Below are positions 33,393 through 41,981 of a stretch of DNA of 64,000 bases, one piece after another (the stretch's first letter is position 1; each line of letters opens with the position of its first letter). Origin of the DNA: COE1 sp949066965 (GTDB lineage Bacteria; Bacillota; Clostridia; Lachnospirales; Lachnospiraceae). The stretch is from positions 54,216-118,215 of the forward strand of contig CARTDA010000007.1 of assembly GCA_949066965.1 (NCBI GenBank), written 5' to 3'. A model generated the notes under the pieces. It saw only the letters and a list, made by a program, of their open reading frames with translations, had not been told where the DNA came from and made no database searches. A program made the position numbers and the translations under genes.

Positions 33393-35219
33393 ATGAGAAT
33401 TAATTACAACGTATCATCAATTATAGCAAGAAATGCTTTGAATAATAATGACAAGCGGGTGTCCGCTTCCACACAGAAGCTCTCGAGCGGATGCAAGATA
33501 AACAGTGCAGCGGACAATGCTTCCGGTCTTGCGATTGCAAGAAGAATGAATGCACAGATAAAGAGTTTAAACCAGGCAAACCAGAACGCAAACGACGGTC
33601 TGTCAGCCGTCAACACGGCAGACGGCGCGATGGCGGAAATGCATGATATCTTACAGAGAATGAACGAGCTTGCGATACAGGCCGCAAACGGAACCAATGC
33701 CGATTCGGACAGGGAGATGGTTCAGAAGGAGATCGACCAGCTTGTGAACGAGATTGACAGGATTGCGTCAGCGACAGAGTACAATGCACAGAGCCTGCTT
33801 GACGGCAGTTTTGCATTCAAGGCATATACAAACTCGGAAAATGTAAAGGTTATGTCATACACCGAGGGAGTGGCAAGCGGTACTTACGCGATTGGACAGC
33901 TTACTTATTACCACTATGAGGATAAGATAACAGAGTTTGAGATTTCGGAAAAAAGAAAGGAAGATCCGGATGGGAACCTGATAGACATCACCTATTCGGA
34001 AAAACTGGGTGACATCACGCACAAGGAGCATTATGTGGCAGACAATGACCAGGATAAGCTGCTCAATTCCCTCGTGACAACCGCGTCTGTCAATCAGTAC
34101 TCCGGGGATCTCAGAGGCCTGAAGGCATTTCCGGACGGTTCAAAGATACTTGTCGAGGATGAAAATATTGTCATTAAGGCGGAGAATGATTTTGAAGTGA
34201 AAATCAAGCTCAATGACAGGACTCCGCTCGGGGACGTGACTACGACCACTGTAAATTCAGCTGCAGGTGCTGTCGAGAGTATAACAAAAACATATGAGAA
34301 GACTGCGACCGGAAGCAGTGTTGTTACAACAACATCATACAGCAAGGTGACAAGTTACAGGAATATTGCGGTGAAGGGACCGGATGGAAACAGGTATTAC
34401 ATTAAAAAACTCAATTTCTTTGATACAGTTGACTCTGCGGGCGATAAGCTGGGAACAAGCAACACACAGATATATACGGGTTTTGCGGGCGATAACGGAA
34501 GAGACCTGAAGAGCGACCTGGCAGAATATTTTAAGAGTGCGGATCCGGATTGCGCGGTCGAGATTAACGAGGTGAAATTTGATGATTCTGTGCCGCCGGG
34601 GCAGTTTCAGGTCACCTATACGCCGACAGACGGAAAAACGAACCAGGTTGGTGCACCAAAGACCATCACGCTGGACTTTTTCCAGGATACAAATGACCTT
34701 GGCGGTCCGATGACGACGAAGGAACTCAAGGATTATAAATACTCCGAGACACTGACCACCCGGACACAATATACAGTCGGAAGCAACACGCCTGATGACT
34801 GTCTTGCAATAGATGTGACGGGAATGGGTGCCATGGTCGTTCAGGTCGGTGCAAATAAGGGGCAGTACATTGAGCTGGAGATTCCGGCGCTGACGGCAGA
34901 ACACCTGGGAGTGGATAAAATTGATGTCACGACAGAAGCTTCCGCGACGGCTGCCATTGACATTGTCGGAAATGCAATTAACCAGCTCTCGGCTGTGCGT
35001 GCAAAGATCGGTGCGTATGCAAACCGCCTTGAGCACACCATCACAAATCTCGATACATCGGAGGAAAATGTCACGGCGGCATACTCACGCATTATGGACG
35101 TGGATATGGCGACAGAGATGACAGAGTACTCCACGGTACAGGTTCTTGTGCAGGCGTCCACTTCCATGCTGGCGCAGGCAAATGAGAGGCCACAGCAGGT
35201 ATTACAGCTGCTACAGTAA
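33393..35219 (+). CDS. fliC: Flagellin
   Basis: Filament subunit, 608 residues. The N-terminal D0/D1 (MRINYNVSSIIARNALNNN ... KLSSGCKINSAADNASGLAIA) and C-terminal D1/D0 (AIDIVGNAINQLSAVRAKIG ... VQVLVQASTSMLAQANERPQ) are classic and form the export and polymerisation core. Between about residues 150 and 500 is a long variable surface region rich in Thr and charged residues, making it larger than the usual 270-500. A Cys in KLSSGCKIN is unusual for flagellin. The last Leu/Gln-rich residues are the export and FliS-binding end. fliS follows after 54 bases. RBS GAGGG. Confidence 0.95.
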   Translation: MRINYNVSSIIARNALNNNDKRVSASTQKLSSGCKINSAADNASGLAIARRMNAQIKSLNQANQNANDGLSAVNTADGAMAEMHDILQRMNELAIQAANGTNADSDREMVQKEIDQLVNEIDRIASATEYNAQSLLDGSFAFKAYTNSENVKVMSYTEGVASGTYAIGQLTYYHYEDKITEFEISEKRKEDPDGNLIDITYSEKLGDITHKEHYVADNDQDKLLNSLVTTASVNQYSGDLRGLKAFPDGSKILVEDENIVIKAENDFEVKIKLNDRTPLGDVTTTTVNSAAGAVESITKTYEKTATGSSVVTTTSYSKVTSYRNIAVKGPDGNRYYIKKLNFFDTVDSAGDKLGTSNTQIYTGFAGDNGRDLKSDLAEYFKSADPDCAVEINEVKFDDSVPPGQFQVTYTPTDGKTNQVGAPKTITLDFFQDTNDLGGPMTTKELKDYKYSETLTTRTQYTVGSNTPDDCLAIDVTGMGAMVVQVGANKGQYIELEIPALTAEHLGVDKIDVTTEASATAAIDIVGNAINQLSAVRAKIGAYANRLEHTITNLDTSEENVTAAYSRIMDVDMATEMTEYSTVQVLVQASTSMLAQANERPQQVLQLLQ

Positions 35220-35273
35220 ATGAACTGTTATATGAAATGCCCTTATATATACTGTGAAAGGTAAGGAATATCT

Positions 35274-35750
35274 ATGACAAGGGAAATGAAACAGATATTT
35301 ACAAGACGTATCACACAGGCAAACAGCACGCAGCTTGTCGTTATCCTGTATGATATGATTCTCACATATTTAAAGGATGCAGCCGATGCCTATGACATCG
35401 GCTGTGAAGAAGAATTCAAAAAGGATATGCAGTGTGCAAGAAACTGCATTGCGGAGCTTCGCAACAGCCTGAACTTTTCCTATGACTTGTCCAGGACGCT
35501 TTTTTCCATCTATGCGTTTGCGGACAGGGAGATTGCAAACAATATGTCCTGTGTAAAGACAGAACATATGACGGAAATCAAGCAGATGTTCACAAAATTG
35601 CGCGACGCATACCACACTGTCAGTAAGGAGGATACCACACAGCCCCTTATGGAGAATGCACAGGACGTTTATGCCGGATTTACGTATGGCAGGTCAGATG
35701 TCAATGAAAGTCTGCTTTACAACAGTGCGGGCAGGGGATTCAGTATATAG
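35274..35750 (+). CDS. fliS: FliS-like flagellin chaperone
   Basis: A 158-residue helical protein that should bind the flagellin C terminus and prevent early polymerisation before export. The pattern RRITQANSTQLVVILYDMILTYLKDA, then AELRNSLNFSYDLSRTLFSIYAFADREI matches FliS (ANP..LIVMLYDG..., L...LD...G.IA..L..LY.Y). It is a little longer than typical FliS (about 130) with a disordered C-terminal tail. It is directly downstream of flagellin, the usual arrangement. Confidence 0.82.
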   Translation: MTREMKQIFTRRITQANSTQLVVILYDMILTYLKDAADAYDIGCEEEFKKDMQCARNCIAELRNSLNFSYDLSRTLFSIYAFADREIANNMSCVKTEHMTEIKQMFTKLRDAYHTVSKEDTTQPLMENAQDVYAGFTYGRSDVNESLLYNSAGRGFSI

Positions 35751-35758
35751 CTTCTGGC

Positions 35759-36079
35759 TCACACGACCGGCTGCTGGAACTGCACAAGCGGTTCGCTGTC
35801 AAAGCAGTCCGGGGAATCCATATGGTATTCCTCATACAGCTGCATCTGTTCCGCCTGTTGCAACAGAAAACGGTAGCGTTTCAGGGCTGAGTTGACCTCA
35901 TAGATATAGCAGTCTATCAGGTCAGGGTCTGTTACATTGTCAAAGCCGGAGTAGGCGATTTCGAGCGCGCACTGCGTTTTGCGGATATCGTCAAGCAGCA
36001 TGTCGCGCGGCGTGCGCGGCGGGTTATCCGTAGGAACCTGGGGATTAAGTATACCTTTCAGACTGAAGTATGTTTTCAT
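35759..36079 (-). CDS. yaaL: YaaL family protein (DUF2508)
   Basis: A 106-residue protein: DDIRKTQCALEIAYSGFDNVTDPDLIDCYIYEVNSALKRYRFLLQQAEQ is the YaaL/DUF2508 pattern, a small helical protein usually found next to recR and bofA in Firmicutes, with no fixed function. Here it is convergent with fliS, nine bases apart, and away from recR. ATG 36079 is chosen for AAAGGA eight bases upstream and because the family-like part begins there. Confidence 0.75.
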   Translation of the reverse strand: MKTYFSLKGILNPQVPTDNPPRTPRDMLLDDIRKTQCALEIAYSGFDNVTDPDLIDCYIYEVNSALKRYRFLLQQAEQMQLYEEYHMDSPDCFDSEPLVQFQQPVV

Positions 36080-36198
36080 AGGGATGTCCTTTCTGATTGA
36101 ATTATATATACGATAGTATAGTAAGAAAAAGGAAAAATTATGCATTTTATTTTGGAAAAAATTGCATGTATTTATGTTTCCTGATAGAGTGTTTTGAC

Positions 36199-36236
36199 AA
36201 GCCCCTGCCTTGACCATTATAGGCAGGGGCTTTATT
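36199..36236. terminator. Terminator-like hairpin upstream of the ATPase module
   Basis: AAGCCCCTGCCT (36199-36210) pairs with AGGCAGGGGCTT (36221-36232), with TTTATT after it. It would stop plus-strand transcription entering from the flagellar genes. The remaining 36080-36424 gap is very AT-rich; TATAAT occurs near 36340 but without a well-spaced -35. Confidence 0.6.
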
Positions 36237-36424
36237 GTGCTCGTTTATTGTGTCATAATTTAGATTGCCATTTCAGAGTGTTTCATTTATAATAAAACTA
36301 TAAAAAAATACATTTTGTATATTTTTATAAAGAGTCACATATAATAAGCATATTCCAATAATCAGGATGTTGGATAGCCAATTATTTGTTTTTAGAATAC
36401 CGGACTATGAAAGAGGTAACGAAA

Positions 36425-37747
36425 ATGGAGAATAGGGTTTACCTGTTAAATATGAGTGTTGCAGGAATCAAAAGTATCAAAGAAGAGGTTCGTCTGGATT
36501 TTTACAAAAAAAATGTTGATAAGTCTTTTAATCCGGAAAAGTACCGGATAAAGGCTGTATATGGTGAAAATGGTTCGGGAAAATCTGCCATTATTACAGC
36601 AGTCACAATATTCCAGAATATCACAATGAGTAATAATTACCTAAGTGAATCAAAAACGCAGTTGTTTTTAGATGAAATCGTAAATAAATCAACAAAAAAG
36701 TTTTGTTTTCGCTGTGAGTTTTTAGTTGAAGAAGACGCAGATAGAATGGTTTGTGATTATTTCATGCAAATTGGCAAAAGCGATAATGGAACATATGAGA
36801 TACAGTATGAACGACTGGATGTGAAAAGTGGTAATTACGCAAATAATAAGTACAAGACTGTCGTTGAGTGCAAAAATGGTGAACTGGTATACATTCTTTG
36901 TGACGAGACTGAGAAGCGAAAAATAGAACAGAAAACGATGAACTTATTATCTGTTCATTCGTTTGTTCATCTGTATGTTACGAAATTTGAAAAAGAAGAC
37001 ACAACGGACATGAACTTTCTTTTTTATATGTTAGTATGCGGAAAATTTTGCTTATCATTATGGGTATATATTGAAGAGGAAGACCAGCATGAACTGTATT
37101 TCTGGAAGAAAAAGATGAAAGATTATGGATTCAATAATCAGGCATTGCGGGATGCCTTTTTTGAAGACCAGGATAATGTAAGTAAATTCCTGAGTGTAAA
37201 TGAAAGATATGTCGATAAACAATTTTTTGAGGAGTATAAGGAGAGAGTGAGTCAGCTTACGCAGTTTATTAAAATATTTAAACGTGATTTGGTCTGCATT
37301 GATATTGACGCAAAAGAAAATGGCGAACAATATGTATGTGATTTGAATATGAACTATGGGGAATACGTGATAAACAAAGAATTTGAAAGCACTGGAATTA
37401 AGAAACTAATCAGACTGTTTGACTGCTTTGCGGCGGCAAGTATTGGCGGGATTGTTTTTATAGACGAGATGGATTCAAACCTGAATGACGTTTACCTGTG
37501 TAAATTAATTGAGTATTTCATGTACTATGGAAAGGGGCAGCTGTGTTTTACCACGCACAATCTGGACCCAATGTCAGTTCTGAAAGAGAATAAAAATGCA
37601 ATTGATTTCCTGTCAAGCGATAATCACCTTGTGTCGTGGGTTTCCAGGGGAAATGCATCGCCGGAAAATTGTTACAAAAACGGAATGATAGAGGACTCTC
37701 CGTTTAATATTGATGCAACGGATTTTGTAGGTATTTTTGGGGAGTAA
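36425..37747 (+). CDS. AAA (ABC-type) ATPase of abortive-infection kind
   Basis: A 440-residue SMC/OLD-like ATPase. Walker A is GENGSGKSA at residues 45-53 (after KAVY); the signature and Walker B come late (GIKKLIRLFDCFAAASIGG, then IVFIDEMDSNLND), with switch His in CFTTHNLDPM. Between them lies an insertion of about 260 residues with coiled-coil character. This layout and a small gene seven bases downstream match AbiLi/AbiLii-, RloAB- or PARIS-like defence pairs, in which the ATPase senses phage and frees or activates an effector. ATG 36425 has AGAGG eight bases upstream; earlier in-frame ATGs at 36386 and 36407 are weaker. The region is AT-rich, which suggests transfer. Confidence 0.7.
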   Translation: MENRVYLLNMSVAGIKSIKEEVRLDFYKKNVDKSFNPEKYRIKAVYGENGSGKSAIITAVTIFQNITMSNNYLSESKTQLFLDEIVNKSTKKFCFRCEFLVEEDADRMVCDYFMQIGKSDNGTYEIQYERLDVKSGNYANNKYKTVVECKNGELVYILCDETEKRKIEQKTMNLLSVHSFVHLYVTKFEKEDTTDMNFLFYMLVCGKFCLSLWVYIEEEDQHELYFWKKKMKDYGFNNQALRDAFFEDQDNVSKFLSVNERYVDKQFFEEYKERVSQLTQFIKIFKRDLVCIDIDAKENGEQYVCDLNMNYGEYVINKEFESTGIKKLIRLFDCFAAASIGGIVFIDEMDSNLNDVYLCKLIEYFMYYGKGQLCFTTHNLDPMSVLKENKNAIDFLSSDNHLVSWVSRGNASPENCYKNGMIEDSPFNIDATDFVGIFGE

Positions 37748-37753
37748 AGGCAT

Positions 37754-38137
37754 ATGGCGGTTCAATTAATATTTTGCGTGGAAACAAATAAGAAAGCAGA
37801 TACGGACAGCATATATATTTCAGAGCTGGTCAATTATTTTTATGTGCTGAACAATCAGATTAAAATCAGCAAAGTGTATATGGGAACAAATAAAATAAGC
37901 CAGTTTTGTAAAGAAAACGGATATGATTTGGTCTGGTTCTGCCATGATGTCGAGGAGGTCTTTTTGGACAACAAAATTCCAGATTCGCAGAAAGTACAGG
38001 AGGCGGGGGCATTTAGAAGAAAAAAGGGCATTCAGGAGATACCATTGGACAAATTAGCAAGCAGCGTAATGCGAATACATACAAGTAATATAATGCAAAT
38101 ACTCGACAAATATCTGGAACGAAAAATGACAAAATAA
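37754..38137 (+). CDS. Small partner of the ATPase, possible TOPRIM/RloB-like effector
   Basis: A 127-residue protein seven bases after the ATPase gene, surely cotranscribed. Seen: LIFCVET near the N terminus, YDLVWFCHDVEEVFL in the middle, and a basic C-terminal half. An acidic residue after the first strand and a D-x-E after the later strand is how TOPRIM or RloB-like nucleases look, and such proteins partner AbiLi-type ATPases. The match is weak and short; the family could be another one. No membrane segment or signal peptide is present. Confidence 0.55.
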   Translation: MAVQLIFCVETNKKADTDSIYISELVNYFYVLNNQIKISKVYMGTNKISQFCKENGYDLVWFCHDVEEVFLDNKIPDSQKVQEAGAFRRKKGIQEIPLDKLASSVMRIHTSNIMQILDKYLERKMTK

Positions 38138-38205
38138 TTTCGAAAAATTTCGCAATGTAAAAATCCATACAAATCATGGGTAAAAATCTTCTAATAAAAA
38201 GGGAT

Positions 38206-38281
38206 AATTGTCCGCTTAAAATGGCAAAAATTCACAAGAAAAAAATAGTTGTGTGAATTTTTACATTTCGAGTGGACAATT
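38206..38281. promoter_or_regulatory. Nested inverted repeats upstream of the Tad operon
   Basis: Outer pair AATTGTCC (38206-38213) and GGACAATT (38274-38281); inner perfect 11-bp pair AAAAATTCACA (38226-38236) and TGTGAATTTTT (38252-38262). The inner hairpin with T5 could end the defence operon. The outer right arm overlaps the Tad -35, so the structure may also control that promoter. Confidence 0.5.
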
Positions 38282-38300
38282 TTTTTGGGTTCGCTATAAT
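38273..38300 (+). promoter_or_regulatory. Promoter of the Tad pilus operon
   Basis: TGGACA (38273-38278), 16-base spacer, TATAAT (38295-38300), 54 bases before the first Tad gene. Confidence 0.6.
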
Positions 38301-38353
38301 CATAACTGTTCCAAACAATTCCACACGAAAACTGAAGAAAGGAAATAGGAAGT

Positions 38354-38857
38354 ATGGGAATTCTCATAGGTGTGTTTCTTGTTGCCATTTTTATGGACTG
38401 GCGGTTTTACAGGATACCCAATATATGTACCGGCGCGGGCATACTGGCAGGACTGATTATGACATTTATGTCAGAATCTGCGGCGGGGGTGGTCATGGCA
38501 GTTATGTCCATGGTCATCGTTTTCCTCTCATTTTATCCGTTTTATCTGCTGGGCGGTATCGGGGCGGGCGACATCAAGCTGTTTATGATGACAGGCTGTT
38601 ATATCAGGGGCGATGCGCTGGTTCATTACCTGCTTGTCACAATGCTGGCAGCGGCGGCGGCATCCATTCTGAAAATGCTGGTGTATGCGGAGAGCAGGGA
38701 GCGTCTCCTTTACCTGCTGCGCTATATGAAGAAAGTGGCGCTGACTGGCGTGATGGATGAATACCAGATTGACAGGACGCGGAAAAAGTGTGTCATACGG
38801 CTGTCAATACCCGCATTTATCAGTCTGGTACTGATGTGTGCAGGGGCATACCACTGA
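38354..38857 (+). CDS. tadV: Prepilin peptidase, A24 family (TadV/CpaA type), first copy
   Basis: Membrane aspartyl protease that trims the leader of Flp-type prepilins. 167 residues with about five helices; catalytic Asp in MDWRFYRIPN (residue 16) and in GIGAGDIKLFMM. This is the short TadV/CpaA type without the methylase domain. It opens the Tad operon and has an AAGAAAGGAAA RBS. A second A24 protein occurs in the same cluster at 46031, so the two may process different substrates (Flp and TadE-like pseudopilins). Confidence 0.85.
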   Translation: MGILIGVFLVAIFMDWRFYRIPNICTGAGILAGLIMTFMSESAAGVVMAVMSMVIVFLSFYPFYLLGGIGAGDIKLFMMTGCYIRGDALVHYLLVTMLAAAAASILKMLVYAESRERLLYLLRYMKKVALTGVMDEYQIDRTRKKCVIRLSIPAFISLVLMCAGAYH

Positions 38858-38931
38858 GAAACGGAAAGGGGGTGAGGGGCTGTCAGAATGAAAGCGCGTG
38901 CAGGAAAAATGGAGGGAGGTGCTCATAAAAT

Positions 38932-39936
38932 ATGGGGACAAGACAGTTTGTGATTTGTGACAGGGACACTGACTATTTAAAGATGCTACAGGCATATCTG
39001 CAAAAGAGGAATCCGGCTGATTTTGAGATTGCAACGTTTGACACGGTGGATAAGGCGCTGAGGGCATCCGAGGAAAACGCCTTTGAAATCCTGCTTGTGG
39101 GGGAGAAAATTTATGACAAGGATGTCACAAAAATACACGCGGCAAAGGTGTATATTTTGCAGGAGGACGGTCTGTCGGGAATTACAGGCTACAGCGCGGT
39201 GGCGAAATACCAGTCGATGGAGAGCCTGATTACACAGATACTGGATGCGTATGCGCTGGATAATAATTGCAGCGGCATCAGGAGGTGCGGAAAAAACAGG
39301 ACAAGCCTTATCAGCTGTTATTCGCCGCAACGGCATGGCGGACAAAGTGTGGCAGCGCTTGCGATGGCGCAGGCGCTTGCCGATATGGGGCATAAGGTAC
39401 TGTATCTGAACCTGATGCCGTTTACCGGATTTGAGGAAATATTGCGCACAGGCTATGAGGCGGATGTGACGGATTTCATGTATTTTGTCTTGAACCATTC
39501 GGACAAGCTGCTCTACAAGCTGGACAGCCTGAAGCGCTGTATGCATGGCGTCGACTATCTGCCGCCGGCGCTTGACTTTTCTGATTTGCTGGAAGTCAGC
39601 GAGGAGGACTGGGTGCGTATTACGGATTTATTGTTATACAGCAGTGATTACACGCACGTAGTCATGGATTTGTCAGAGACGTGCCAGGGATTTTACCATA
39701 TTCTTGAGAAAAGCGACAGGATCTATGCGCTGACGGACAGGTCATGCGCCTATTCCGGGGCAATCATGCGTCATTTCAAGAATGTTTTGGAAACAAAGGA
39801 GCGGACTGCGATATTGGAGCGTCTGTCAGAATTTGAACTTCCGCAGCAGTGGCAGGAACATGGCAGCCGCCTTGAAAATATTGTGGCGACACCCGTTGGC
39901 GCCTGCGTGAAAGGAGTGCTTGGCATTGGCGGGTGA
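38932..39936 (+). CDS. tadZ: TadZ/CpaE-like ParA-family localisation protein
   Basis: A 334-residue protein with an N-terminal receiver-like domain (QFVICDRDTDYLKMLQAYL) and a C-terminal MinD/ParA-like domain, as in TadZ, which places the pilus machine at its site. The P-loop that should read KGGxGKS is YSPQRHGGQSVAALAMAQAL, so the catalytic Lys is missing at its usual place and ATP hydrolysis is doubtful; atypical TadZ proteins like this are known. VVMDLSETCQGF is the Walker-B-like strand. RBS GGAGGTG. Its end overlaps the next gene. Confidence 0.78.
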   Translation: MGTRQFVICDRDTDYLKMLQAYLQKRNPADFEIATFDTVDKALRASEENAFEILLVGEKIYDKDVTKIHAAKVYILQEDGLSGITGYSAVAKYQSMESLITQILDAYALDNNCSGIRRCGKNRTSLISCYSPQRHGGQSVAALAMAQALADMGHKVLYLNLMPFTGFEEILRTGYEADVTDFMYFVLNHSDKLLYKLDSLKRCMHGVDYLPPALDFSDLLEVSEEDWVRITDLLLYSSDYTHVVMDLSETCQGFYHILEKSDRIYALTDRSCAYSGAIMRHFKNVLETKERTAILERLSEFELPQQWQEHGSRLENIVATPVGACVKGVLGIGG

Positions 39937-41161
39937 ATCGGCAAGATACCAGAAGTGCAGAAACGAAATCAGCAGTCATGTCCGGCAGAAAATTGACTTG
40001 TCGCGGGAAGTGGAGGATTCCGAAATTCAGGAGCTGATTGACGGCATGATTGTTCAGATGGGAAGAAAGTATGCCCTTTCATTAAAAGAACGGCAGGAGC
40101 TCGGAAGAAGTGTGTTCTGTTCCATACGGAAGATGGATGTCCTGCAGGAGCTGATAGACTGTGACGAGGTGACAGAAATCATGGTGAATGGAACTGGAAA
40201 TATTTTTGTTGAGAAGGCAGGAAGCATTTTTCAGTGGGATAAACGGTTTGAGACGCAGGAAAAACTTGAGGATGTGATACAGCAGATTGTGGCGAAATGC
40301 AACAGAGTCGTCAATGAGGCATCCCCGATTGCGGACGCCAGACTCGAAAATGGCGCTAGGGTCAACATTGTCCTGGCACCAGTCGCACTGAACGGACCAG
40401 TCATTACCATTCGCCGATTTCCAAAACATCCGATTACGATGGAAGACTTGCTGCGTTATGGCTCCATTTCGCAGCAGGCGGCAGAGGAGCTTGAGCGCCT
40501 TGTGGCTGCCGGATATAACATTTTTATCAGCGGTGGGACTGGCTCCGGAAAGACGACTTTTTTAAATGCGCTGTCACAGTTTATTCCGGACACGGAACGC
40601 ATTATCACAATTGAAGATTCCGCGGAGCTGCAGTTACAGGGAATCTCGAATCTGGTGCGGCTTGAGACAAGAAACGCAAACATGGACGGCACGAAGCCCA
40701 TCACGATACGGGATTTGATTAAGTCGGCTCTCCGGATGCGGCCGGATCGCATTGTCGTGGGTGAAGTCCGGGGCGGCGAAGCCATAGATATGCTTCAGGC
40801 GCTGAATACCGGGCATGACGGTTCGCTCAGCACTGGTCATGCAAACTCCTCGGAGGATATGCTTGCAAGGCTTGAGACAATGGTATTGATGGGAATGGAA
40901 CTGCCGCTTTCTGCGATTCGCCGTCAGATTGCGTCTGGCGTGGATATCATTGTGCATCTTGGACGCCTCCGGGACAAGTCCAGACGCGTTCTTGAGATTG
41001 TGGAGATACTGGGGTATGAAAACGATGAAATTGTGACGGCACCGCTGTATCAGTTCCAGGAGAGCGGAGAGAAGGACGGTAATGTTGTGGGTGAGCTTGT
41101 AAAAATAAATACATTGACACATACAGGAAAGCTCACGGCTTCGGGAATCGAGTATACGTGA
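39926..41161 (+). CDS. tadA: TadA/CpaF secretion ATPase
   Basis: A hexameric ATPase that powers Flp pilus assembly at the inner face of the membrane. About 411 residues. Walker A ISGGTGSGKTT; Asp box IITIEDSAELQL; Walker-B region MRPDRIVVGEVRGGEA; His box GHDGSLSTGHAN. It overlaps the tadZ end: TTG 39926 fits an RBS (AGGAG) nine bases away, while TTG 39920 is only three away. The stop overlaps a GTG of the next frame. Confidence 0.9.
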   Translation: MAGESARYQKCRNEISSHVRQKIDLSREVEDSEIQELIDGMIVQMGRKYALSLKERQELGRSVFCSIRKMDVLQELIDCDEVTEIMVNGTGNIFVEKAGSIFQWDKRFETQEKLEDVIQQIVAKCNRVVNEASPIADARLENGARVNIVLAPVALNGPVITIRRFPKHPITMEDLLRYGSISQQAAEELERLVAAGYNIFISGGTGSGKTTFLNALSQFIPDTERIITIEDSAELQLQGISNLVRLETRNANMDGTKPITIRDLIKSALRMRPDRIVVGEVRGGEAIDMLQALNTGHDGSLSTGHANSSEDMLARLETMVLMGMELPLSAIRRQIASGVDIIVHLGRLRDKSRRVLEIVEILGYENDEIVTAPLYQFQESGEKDGNVVGELVKINTLTHTGKLTASGIEYT

Positions 41162-41184
41162 AACGAGATGGAGGAAAATTACAG

Positions 41185-41973
41185 ATGAATCGAAACAAAA
41201 ATGCAAAAGCAGTGCGGGTGAGGCATCCGCCAGAGACGGATTACCGGACATACATATTGAGCGGACAGGAACTGGCAGTGCACATACTGCTGGGCGCCTT
41301 GTCTGCGGCGGTGGCAGCATGGCTTTTTTATGACAGTATTGTGGCGTGGTTTCTTTTGATGCCGTTTGTGCTATTGTCCCTGAAAGACAAGGGCAGGGTG
41401 CTGTGCCAGAAAAGAATTCGGGAGCTTGAAGTGGAATTTCGGGAAGTCATTCTTGGCGTGTCTGCCAATCTACAGGCAGGGTACAGCGTGGAAAATGCAT
41501 TTCGGGAGACATACAGGGATATTGTGCTGTTGTATGGGCAGGACTGCGTGATGGCAGCGGAGCTGCGTCTGATGTTCCGCAGGCTGGAAAACAACGAGCA
41601 GCTGGAGCATGCGCTGATGAACCTCGCCGACAGAAGCGGCGTGCAGGATATCAGGGACTTTGCGGATATTTTCCAGATAGCAAAACGCGGCGGAGGCGAT
41701 ATGCGCGGGATTATTGCAAACACGGCAGACATTATTGGCGATAAGCAGGAAGTGCGCAGGGAAATAGAGACCGTGGTCAGCGAAAAGAAACTGGAACAGC
41801 AGATTATGCGCTATATTCCGTTTTTTATCATCTTTTATATTTCCGTGACCACGAAAGGCTATTTCGAGAGTCTGTACCATAATATCACAGGCTGGGTGAT
41901 TATGACGGTTTCGCTGGCAGTCCATGCAGCCGCATGCCGGATATCCGACAGGATATTAAATATAAGGATATAA
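41185..41973 (+). CDS. tadB: TadB-like T2SSF-domain membrane protein
   Basis: Inner-membrane platform protein of the Tad pilus. 262 residues; two N-terminal helices (LAVHILLGALSAAVAAWLFY, IVAWFLLMPFVLLSL), a cytoplasmic T2SSF domain (EVEFREVILGVSANLQAGYSVE ... FADIFQIAKRGGGDM) and C-terminal helices. ATG 41185 has GGAGG ten bases upstream; a GTG at 41158 overlaps the tadA stop and would add nine residues. Confidence 0.85.
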   Translation: MNRNKNAKAVRVRHPPETDYRTYILSGQELAVHILLGALSAAVAAWLFYDSIVAWFLLMPFVLLSLKDKGRVLCQKRIRELEVEFREVILGVSANLQAGYSVENAFRETYRDIVLLYGQDCVMAAELRLMFRRLENNEQLEHALMNLADRSGVQDIRDFADIFQIAKRGGGDMRGIIANTADIIGDKQEVRREIETVVSEKKLEQQIMRYIPFFIIFYISVTTKGYFESLYHNITGWVIMTVSLAVHAAACRISDRILNIRI

Positions 41974-41981
41974 GGAGTGGG

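Noticed and set aside
33610..35167. Long minus-strand open frames under flagellin and the FliK-like gene
   Set aside because: They mirror the strong codon bias of the plus-strand genes and lack RBS or family features.
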